The notes under the pieces are model-generated. The model ran no database searches. It saw only the letters and a program-made list of their open reading frames with translations, and was not told where the DNA came from. Made by a program: the position numbers and the translations under genes. From CAZNXE01 sp964576465 (lineage in GTDB: Bacteria > Planctomycetota > Planctomycetia > Pirellulales > JAEUIK01), in NCBI GenBank assembly GCA_964576465.1, contig CAZNXE010000187.1:1-11475 (forward strand): 11,475 nucleotides of DNA, given 5' to 3'. Shown one piece after another: positions 6,306-11,475 of the stretch; the first letter of the stretch is position 1; every line of letters starts with the position of its first letter.

Positions 6306-7178
6306 TCACACGCCCAGCGGTTGCCGCAACACGGCCGAGGCGATGTGTACGGTGGTGGCGGTCGGATGCACGTATGCGTGTCGTCGATCGCGATGGTCGA
6401 CAAAGACGGGCACTGTCGCCGAGAACGCACGAGAGAGATTATCGAGTGTGCTCCCAAGAAAGAGCGTTTGCTGCGGGTTCCGCATCACCCGGGCTGCGGT
6501 CTGCATGATGTGATCGAGTCGGGCAACTGAGTTATTCGCGCCGATGATGAGCACACGGAATCGCGAGTCGACCGTATCCTGAAAACGGTCGTAAAAGCGA
6601 AGCTTCCCTTCAAGCGACTCGACCGCCTTGGTCGATTGCACCCGTTCAGTCCCCATGTCAATCTCGGTGAAGAACCGGTACAGCGAGCCGTCACCAGCAA
6701 GCAGCGTAAAGCTGCAATCGGGATAACGCACCTCTTCTTCGAGTGTCAGACGCAGCGTATTCTCAGCCGCGAAATGAATCACGCGAAGCTGCGACGCATG
6801 AGCCGCAAGAAACGTCTGCACGGTGAAGTCGGCAAGCGCCTGCGTGTGCGCCTGCCGCGAAAGGCCAATCGGCGAGAAGTAGCCTTTGGTCGGCGCGATC
6901 GCCTCGGGGCCGTGTAGCAATTGATAGCCGCCCCGGGCAAGCCGGTAATAGTTCTGCGGCTGCCCGGGATGGATCGCGGCGTAACGATACGTATGCACAA
7001 GACCGACGGCGGTGAGACGCTGGAGCGTTTCTTGCGTCATGCGGTGCGAACCAAACGGAGCAGGCCACGTCGTGCTAATGCGTTTGATCTGCCGGGCGGT
7101 GAGCGGCGAGCAATCCAAAGCGGTGAGAATCTCCGTATCACGGGAGCCGAGCCGCGGCTGAAAAAGTTTGCTTGCCAT
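6306..7178 (-). CDS. Replic_Relax-family protein, winged helix plus nuclease-like core (290 aa)
   Basis: It resembles the Replic_Relax family (PF13814), named for plasmid replication or relaxation; its mechanism is not well established. Residues about 12-67 form a winged-helix DNA-binding domain (RDTEILTALDCSPLTARQIK, then MTQETLQRLTAVGLV). LRVIHFAAENTLRL and RYPDCSFTLL then lead to FFTEIDMGTERVQS and EGKLRFYDRF. P153-D154, E172-x-D174 and K192 match the spacing of a PD-(D/E)xK nuclease core. This fits the family fold, but catalysis is not shown. The ATG at 7176-7178 lacks a ribosome binding site. It is divergent from the primase gene, with 54 bases between starts, and lies upstream of the vapBC/coupling-ATPase block. 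It probably binds or processes element DNA. Confidence 0.75.
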   Translation of the reverse strand: MASKLFQPRLGSRDTEILTALDCSPLTARQIKRISTTWPAPFGSHRMTQETLQRLTAVGLVHTYRYAAIHPGQPQNYYRLARGGYQLLHGPEAIAPTKGYFSPIGLSRQAHTQALADFTVQTFLAAHASQLRVIHFAAENTLRLTLEEEVRYPDCSFTLLAGDGSLYRFFTEIDMGTERVQSTKAVESLEGKLRFYDRFQDTVDSRFRVLIIGANNSVARLDHIMQTAARVMRNPQQTLFLGSTLDNLSRAFSATVPVFVDHRDRRHAYVHPTATTVHIASAVLRQPLGV

Positions 7179-7200
7179 GTGTCGGAAGCGATCGTATCAT
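7172..7200 (+). promoter_or_regulatory. Promoter of the primase gene
   Basis: TTGCCA (7172-7177) and TATCAT (7195-7200) are 17 bases apart, placing the transcript start near 7207 and the primase ATG about 26 bases further. The -35 hexamer overlaps the start codon of the divergent Replic_Relax gene. The -35 is identical to that of the mazF-type operon. Confidence 0.55.
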
Positions 7201-7232
7201 CCTTCCCCTTTTCTTTCTCCCAATCCCGCTTG

Positions 7233-8408
7233 ATGCCAGAGCGAAAACGATCGTTCATCAACGTCGACGAACTGATGCCGCAGGTCGCCCTGCAACAGGC
7301 GGCGACCTTCTACGGAGTCGAATTGCCGGAACTTCACCGCACGGGCAAGGAAACACGCACGCGATGTTTTCTGGCGTGCGGCCGCACGGAAGAGACGGGC
7401 GACCGCGCGGTGGCCATTCAAGAAAACGATCCGGCCAAGAAGTGGCGTTGTCACCAATACGGTTGCGGCAAGGGCGGCAATCTGATCGGCCTCTGCGATC
7501 TGATGAAGCCCGGAGAAACCGCCGGCGGTCGTCCGCGCGGTCAACGCTTCAAAGAGATCGCGGCCGATCTCAAGGCCATGGCCGCTGGTGAAACGAGCAG
7601 CGCGGTCAGCCAAGCGAAACAAACCGCTCCCGTGGATGCGCAGGTGGAGGAACCCAAGGTGAACGTGCCGCTCGCACAGTCAGAAAACGAACGGGCCCGC
7701 GAGCTTGTCACGCTTCACGAGCAGTTGGTCACCGATCCGGCCGAGATGCCACCGGCGGCGAGCCGCTACTTCCGCAGCCGACCGTTCCTCACGCCTGAGG
7801 TCTGCAAGAAATGGCGAATGGGGTACCTCCCGCAAGACGCCAAGACAATGTTGCGAGGGAAGGTCGTCTATGCGTATGACTCGCCGGCTGGCGAGGTTCT
7901 CACATACTTCGGCCGCGATCCAAAGTACGAAGAGCGGCACCAGCGATGGCTTGCCGGTGGCAAGAAGGATCGCGAACCGATCAAGACGCAGTTCGTGAAA
8001 GGCTTCCATCGCGGGATCGAATTATACGGCGAGCACGAGGTGGCTGAAGGAAATAGCCTGGTCATTGTCGAAGGCCCGAACGATGCGATCCGGTTGCACA
8101 GCCTCGGCGTGTCGGCCGTTGCGGTATGCTCGAACACGATCACGCGAGAGCAAGCCGCGAAGGCGGCCAAGCTCGCGAGAGAAATGGGAAGCGAGATCAG
8201 TGGTGGGATACGAACCGCGATCATGACATTGCTGCTCGACTGTGATGACGAAGGGTTGAACGGCGTGGGCCAAGCATTGCCGCTGCTGGCAGAACACGGA
8301 CCGGTGCGGCTGGGCTGGAACCGGACGATGCACGATGGGCGGTACTGGGGTCGCCAGCCGGAATCGCTGAGTCTGGATGACTGGCAGAAAATCCAGACCG
8401 GCAAGTGA
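7233..8408 (+). CDS. DnaG-like primase with CHC2-type zinc finger and Toprim domain (391 aa)
   Basis: A short relative of bacterial DNA primases, which make RNA primers on single-stranded DNA. Residues 45-78 hold a zinc finger of CHC2 type: C45 and C49 in TRCFLACG, then C73 and C78 in WRCHQYGCGKGGN. A linker (about 100-150) follows. FLTPEVCKKWRMGYLP (185-200), FHRGIELYGEHEVAE (258-272) and the Toprim motifs VIVEGPNDAIRLHSLG (E280) and LLLDCDDEG (D336, D338) complete the catalytic part. No helicase-binding domain is visible, and it is much shorter than a housekeeping DnaG (about 600 residues), as is common for plasmid and phage primases. The frame is open back to 6921, but that part overlaps the divergent gene, so I use the ATG at 7233 after the promoter at 7172-7200. 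It probably primes replication of incoming or displaced element DNA. Confidence 0.85.
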   Translation: MPERKRSFINVDELMPQVALQQAATFYGVELPELHRTGKETRTRCFLACGRTEETGDRAVAIQENDPAKKWRCHQYGCGKGGNLIGLCDLMKPGETAGGRPRGQRFKEIAADLKAMAAGETSSAVSQAKQTAPVDAQVEEPKVNVPLAQSENERARELVTLHEQLVTDPAEMPPAASRYFRSRPFLTPEVCKKWRMGYLPQDAKTMLRGKVVYAYDSPAGEVLTYFGRDPKYEERHQRWLAGGKKDREPIKTQFVKGFHRGIELYGEHEVAEGNSLVIVEGPNDAIRLHSLGVSAVAVCSNTITREQAAKAAKLAREMGSEISGGIRTAIMTLLLDCDDEGLNGVGQALPLLAEHGPVRLGWNRTMHDGRYWGRQPESLSLDDWQKIQTGK

Positions 8409-8429
8409 TCGAAAAACGGTCATGGCGTG

Positions 8430-8450
8430 ACCGCGGCTACTCGCCGCGGT
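8430..8450 (+). terminator. Hairpin after the primase gene, weak terminator
   Basis: An 8-bp perfect stem (ACCGCGGC at 8430-8437, GCCGCGGT at 8443-8450) with a 5-base loop lies 22 bases past the primase stop codon. Only a short T run (GTAGTTTC) follows, so termination may be inefficient. Confidence 0.45.
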
Positions 8451-8589
8451 GTAGTTTCGCTCTGCGACGTAGCCCGGCTGTAGAGTCGGGTGAAGTGCGG
8501 CACGCTGCGAGGGGCTTTATTGGCCGCAGCGAACAGCGGAGGCCACGAAGAGACAGCGAACGACACTCGTGGCGTTTGTCTTCTCGAAA

Positions 8590-8683
8590 GCCCCCGAGAC
8601 CCCGTTCGCAGCCGCCAACGTTGAGCAGTGTGCGAGCAGGCGTGTCGCAGAGCGGGGTCTCGGGGGCGATCATGTCCCCCGAG
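8590..8683. repeat. Long inverted repeat with a competing second stem
   Basis: A 15-bp perfect inverted repeat (8590-8604 and 8653-8667) encloses a 48-base loop. The inner eight bases CTCGGGGG (8659-8666) can instead pair with CCCCCGAG at 8676-8683 across a 9-base loop. The two stems cannot form together. This is visible directly; any switching function is an inference. Confidence 0.6.
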
Positions 8684-8765
8684 CGGCGTGCCCTCATAGA
8701 GGCGATCTGCCCACAGCAGAGCCGAAGCCAAGTCGGCCTCCGGCCGCCAGCGATCCCGCCACCAA

Positions 8766-8785
8766 AGCCGCCCAAGGTGGCGGCT
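8766..8785 (+). terminator. Hairpin with terminator-like tail
   Basis: AGCCGCC (8766-8772) pairs with GGCGGCT (8779-8785) across a 6-base loop, followed by CGTTTACG. It could close a transcript running through the repeat-rich region, but the T run is short. Confidence 0.35.
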
Positions 8786-9126
8786 CGTTTACGGTGATGT
8801 CCGCGGAAGTTCTCAACGCCAGTCGTTTGAGAAGTGATGGCGCATGATTGGTGTGACACTGGAGTATCACGAGAAGCCGTTATTCGAGACATCTCACGTT
8901 CGACGGCTTTCTGGAACAACTCGATTATCGCCCAACGCCAACCTAGTGGCGCTACTTGAGTCGACGTTACTCTATCAAAGCTGCGTCGACGTGCGCCACC
9001 GAACGCAATTCGCCAACGTCCTTTTCCTGCGGGGGGGGCACCGTCGCACGATAGGAGACATGGTACAAATGTAGCGGTCTTCATGCCGTTTCTGAACATT
9101 GCCTTTATAACTCAGGACGGTTCGTC

Positions 9127-9424
9127 ATGAGCGCGCAAAGATGTCTGCACACCTAACGCAGGTGGGGGGCGACCGACGCGCCCAACGCCACGGCCTCCGG
9201 GTTACGAACTGGCTATCCGTCGACACGACGGTTCGGAACGAACCCTTAAGACCTACCCACTGACCAACCAGGACCGTGATGACGCCCTGATGGATGCGGC
9301 TCTCCTATTCAGCCGACAAGAGTGGCGGTCTTCCCCTGCCCATGCAGATTTATCAGAGGAGTTCAAAGCCGCTTATCACCAACTTGAGGCTATTCGTGCC
9401 GCCTTTGGGCCGTCATCCAAATGA
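9127..9424 (+). pseudogene. Frameshifted small gene (about 98 codons)
   Basis: The frame from 9131 to the stop at 9422-9424 encodes a credible protein: a Pro/Arg/Thr-rich start, PPGYELAIRRHDGSERTLK, PLTNQDRDDALMDAALLF, and DLSEEFKAAYHQLEAIR near the end. It has no start codon in frame upstream of the internal ATG at 9290. An ATG at 9127, with AGGA nine bases upstream, begins MSAQ in another frame and meets a stop at 9154. Removing one base, for example from AAA at 9137-9139, would join the frames. An alternative is ATG 9141 with a -1 shift in the G6 run (9164-9169). Decay, a sequencing error or recoding could each explain this. The stop overlaps the next start (ATGA), so this gene was once coupled to a Pnkp gene. 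I do not recognise its family. Confidence 0.5.
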
Positions 9425-9526
9425 ATGTATCAATTCCCAACCTGTCACTCGTCGTGCTCGTCGGCCCCGGCCAAACGATGGAACGCACTCCAGAGCTACT
9501 CCCAGGATGGATTCAACTTGCCTGAA
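9421..9526 (+). pseudogene. Remnant of polynucleotide kinase-phosphatase (Pnkp) N-terminus
   Basis: The ATG at 9421 starts MNVSIPNLSLVVLVGP, which closely matches the beginning of bacterial Pnkp, the RNA-repair kinase-phosphatase-ligase. In that family this strand runs straight into the GSGKST P-loop. Here the likeness stops abruptly after GP (about 9468), the P-loop is missing, and the frame ends at 9526 after 34 codons. Intact Pnkp has more than 800 residues, so nearly all of it is gone. About 180 bases on, two plus frames read CIERVL (9649-9666) then LESTPPDPL (9665-9691), similar to the LESEPVDPRL C-terminus of the family. An internal deletion would explain both, but the C-terminal match is short. 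The start overlaps the upstream gene by ATGA. Confidence 0.5.
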
Positions 9527-9760
9527 GGCGGCTTCCTAACGGGAGTCAGGATAAGATAGCTTCGGTTCTCTGAAACCGATGGTGTGGTGGAGCGAGCGTG
9601 GAGGCTATTCCTGATCTGGGACAAATCAGCGGCTGGTAAGCGCTCTGGTGTATCGAGCGCGTTCTTGGAATCAACCCCGCCTGATCCACTCGTACTGAAG
9701 CTTGCACAATTTACGTGGAAAGAATCTCGACTTGAGCGACGGAATCTACGAAAACACGGC

Positions 9761-11475
9761 TTAGATCAACAGCTCGTCGAGGTTCTCTTCCATGATCTCG
9801 TCGACGATTGATTCAAACCACGAGGACTCGGCGCCGAGCGCCGAATCTGATTCGATCAAAGGTACGAGAAAATCATCATCGTCCAATTCAGAGAATCCAG
9901 CGGAGAACGCGTCTGGGTCTGAAGAAGACGCGATACTGGGGGCCAATCCTGGCGGAACTGGCGTGACGTCGAGGCTGAAGGTGTAGGCGGTACTGTCATC
10001 GGCATTTCGTCGCTGCACCCAGAGGTTGTAGTCTCCCGGCACCAACTCCTCGGTCGTGCGTAAGAACTGGCCGGCGAAGTTGAACGATTGGAGCGTTTCA
10101 CCGCTATCGAAGACATCGTTGTCGTTGAGGTCGTTGAGCAAGAAGACGCTGATTTCGTCGGTGAGATCACGAAAGATCAGTTCGAGTGTTGCGGGATCGG
10201 TAAGCGTGAACGCGTAGACGTCGATGGGATCGAAGCCACCGACAATCTCCCGGACCGTGATCGGTGCAGTTATCGTCCCTAGGTCACTGGCTTGTGCTAG
10301 ATCATTCCCAGGGTCAATTGCTTCGGTTACCGCGATCGGCGTGACGTCGAGGCTGAAGGTGTAGGCGGTACTGTCATCGGCATTTCGTCGCTGCACCCAG
10401 AGGTTGTAGTCTCCCGGCACCAACTCCTCGGTCGTGCGTAAGAACTGGCCGGCGAAGTTGAACGATTGGAGCGTTTCACCGCTATCGAAGACATCGTTGT
10501 CGTTGAGGTCGTTGAGCAAGAAGACGCTGATTTCGTCGGTGAGATCACGAAAGATCAGTTCGAGTGTTGCGGGATCGGTAAGCGTGAACGCGTAGACGTC
10601 GATGGGATCGAAGCCACCGACAATCTCCCGGACCGTGATCGGTGCAGTTATTGTTCCGAGGTTGCTGGCTTGCGCCAGATCGTTCCCAGGGTCGCTTGCT
10701 TCGGTTACCAGGATCGGTGTGGCGTCGATGCTGAAGGTATAGGCGGTACTGTCGTCGGACAATCTTCGCTGCACCCAGAGGTTGTAGTCACCCGGCACAA
10801 GTTCATCGGTCCTCCGCACGAGTTGACCGGCGAAGACGTCGAACGACCGTAGCGTTTCACCGCTATCGAAGATGTCGTTGTCGTTGAGGTCGTTGATCAA
10901 GAAGACGCTGATGTCCTCGGTGAGGTCACGAAAGATCAGTTCGAGCGTTGCCGGATCGGTGAGCGTGAACGCGTAGACGTCGATCGGATCGGCTCCGACA
11001 CCATCGGTTCGACTTATGAGGGTGTTGAGCGTTCCAAGGTTCAGAGCGTTAGCAAGTGTTTCGCCAGGATCCGCAGGGTTAGCTACGGGAGCAGAAACAG
11101 GCGTGATCGTCAAGTCGTAGGTGGTAGCCTCGGCGAACGAGTTGCGTTGGACGAACACGTTGTAGTTGGCAGGCGTGCCGTCCGGATTGGGTACTAACTG
11201 CTCGATGAACACGCCGCCGTTCGTGCTTGTACTGCCGGTCAGTTGTTCTCCACCATCAAATTGTCCATTTTCATTCAGGTCGGCGAAGAGCCAAAGCTCG
11301 ACGTTCTCATTCAGACCTTCCAGGACGATCAGCACCTCGGTGGGCGCGTCGATTTGGAAGGAGAACAAGTCGCCTTCGTCCAAGCCACCCACGACGTCAA
11401 AGATGCTCTCAGGACCCGTAAGCAGCCCGAGATCGCGGCCGGTGGGCACGGTCGATCCCGGATCGAGGGGGTCGC
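9761..11475 (-). CDS. PPC-repeat extracellular protein, N-terminus beyond right edge
   Basis: The frame stays open to the right edge, so the visible 571 codons are the C-terminal part of a larger protein. It is built of four similar units of about 126-130 residues resembling bacterial pre-peptidase C-terminal (PPC, PF04151) domains. Typical unit elements are DPGNDLAQASNLGTI, DPIDVYAFTLTDPATLEL and LVPGDYNLWVQRR. Each unit has one DLNxNxxFDxGE loop (codons begin near 11281, 10891, 10510 and 10132), like the calcium loops of EF-hand and dockerin domains. The last two units are nearly identical at DNA level. The protein ends in a very acidic tail (SELDDDDF, then EENLDELLI). Secretion is expected for the family, but the signal peptide would lie off the window. 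It is not part of the mobile block and converges on the pnkp remnant. Confidence 0.8.
   Translation of the reverse strand, partial: DPLDPGSTVPTGRDLGLLTGPESIFDVVGGLDEGDLFSFQIDAPTEVLIVLEGLNENVELWLFADLNENGQFDGGEQLTGSTSTNGGVFIEQLVPNPDGTPANYNVFVQRNSFAEATTYDLTITPVSAPVANPADPGETLANALNLGTLNTLISRTDGVGADPIDVYAFTLTDPATLELIFRDLTEDISVFLINDLNDNDIFDSGETLRSFDVFAGQLVRRTDELVPGDYNLWVQRRLSDDSTAYTFSIDATPILVTEASDPGNDLAQASNLGTITAPITVREIVGGFDPIDVYAFTLTDPATLELIFRDLTDEISVFLLNDLNDNDVFDSGETLQSFNFAGQFLRTTEELVPGDYNLWVQRRNADDSTAYTFSLDVTPIAVTEAIDPGNDLAQASDLGTITAPITVREIVGGFDPIDVYAFTLTDPATLELIFRDLTDEISVFLLNDLNDNDVFDSGETLQSFNFAGQFLRTTEELVPGDYNLWVQRRNADDSTAYTFSLDVTPVPPGLAPSIASSSDPDAFSAGFSELDDDDFLVPLIESDSALGAESSWFESIVDEIMEENLDELLI
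9960..10273 (-). repeat. Tandem duplication, copy nearest the gene's 3' end
   Basis: 314 bases identical by eye to 10338-10651, offset by 378 bases (126 codons). It encodes most of the last PPC unit. The 64 bases between the copies, and the matching stretch beyond the second copy, have diverged. Confidence 0.8.
10338..10651 (-). repeat. Tandem duplication, second copy
   Basis: Identical by eye to 9960-10273. The next unit (about 10710-11030) is clearly related but has many differences, so this duplication, or its homogenisation, is recent. Confidence 0.8.

Larger units (their letters stand above)
8409..9126. other. Non-coding, inverted-repeat-rich region downstream of the primase
   Basis: I find no convincing gene in about 720 bases. 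Frames crossing it lack ribosome binding sites and any recognisable motif. One plus frame (8569-8847) has coding-like base use but no supporting signal. Inverted repeats are concentrated in the first half: stems 8430-8450, 8504-8530, 8542-8573, 8590-8667 with an alternative 8659-8683, and 8766-8785. The octamer CAGCGAAC occurs at 8527-8534 and 8554-8561, and its complement is found at 8603-8609. The region could hold a structured RNA, a replication or transfer origin, or both. The part from about 8840 onward is plainer, with a G8 run near 9031. Confidence 0.45.

Noticed and set aside
6921..7232. N-terminal extension of the primase to an upstream ATG
   Set aside because: This 104-codon stretch is antisense to the Replic_Relax gene, reads as basic low-quality sequence, and lies upstream of the best promoter; homologous primases begin near the zinc finger.
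8590..8667. Retron or group II intron as the source of the long inverted repeat
   Set aside because: No reverse transcriptase gene is nearby, and no domain V-like hairpin or msr/msd layout was found.
8405..8797. Plus-strand frame starting with GTG that overlaps the primase stop (GTGA)
   Set aside because: The overlap looks like translational coupling, but the product is a low-complexity Arg/Pro/Ser-rich sequence without family likeness.
8569..8847. Plus-strand frame of 92 codons with a GTG start
   Set aside because: Third-position GC is high at the start, but there is no ribosome binding site or motif, and it spans both competing stems. Kept only as an alternative to the non-coding reading.
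8837..8959. Plus-strand 40-codon frame starting with ATG
   Set aside because: Too short to separate from chance, and no clear ribosome binding site or recognisable family.
8437..9099. Minus-strand open frame of 220 codons across the repeat-rich region
   Set aside because: Composition is Arg/Gly/Cys-rich and irregular, there are no recognisable motifs, and it runs through the long inverted repeats.
9584..9811. Plus-strand frame of 75 codons
   Set aside because: It runs antisense into the end of the PPC-repeat gene and lacks a start signal; only its LESTPPDPL segment is of interest, as a possible pnkp remnant.

Overview
The window looks like accessory DNA in a bacterial chromosome, most likely of a planctomycete or a similar lineage. 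That placement is an inference. It rests on a secreted-type protein built of PPC repeats with calcium-type loops, the rarity of Shine-Dalgarno motifs before clear genes, and a Pnkp remnant. No rRNA, tRNA, CRISPR array, integrase or transposase was seen.

Positions 1-2171 hold mostly small co-oriented minus-strand genes: a protein cut by the left edge, a 100-residue protein of a type I associate with mobile elements, a 62-residue protein with one CxxC pair, and a DUF4145 protein with a zinc ribbon. Positions 2246-2926 hold a MazF/PemK toxin with an overlapping antitoxin, driven by a good promoter whose spacer contains a palindrome. Positions 2960-5242 encode a 760-residue VirD4/HerA-like ATPase. 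A VapBC module (5311-5997) lies just upstream of it on the same strand, so the ATPase gene has a toxin-antitoxin pair on each side.

A Replic_Relax-family gene (6306-7178, minus) and a CHC2/Toprim primase gene (7233-8408, plus) are transcribed divergently from a 54-bp spacer. ATPase, Replic_Relax protein and primase together suggest the DNA-processing part of an integrative, conjugative or plasmid-derived element. No recognised relaxase, mating-pore gene or integrase is present, so mobility is not shown.

Positions 8409-9126 have no convincing gene but are dense in inverted repeats, including two stems that compete for one strand. Next comes a decayed stretch: a frameshifted small gene (9127-9424) that overlaps, by ATGA, the first residues of what looks like a deleted polynucleotide kinase-phosphatase (Pnkp) gene. 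The window ends in a convergent gene (9761 to the right edge, minus) for a PPC-repeat protein that contains a 314-bp perfect tandem duplication.

All alignments, repeat lengths and family calls were made by eye.
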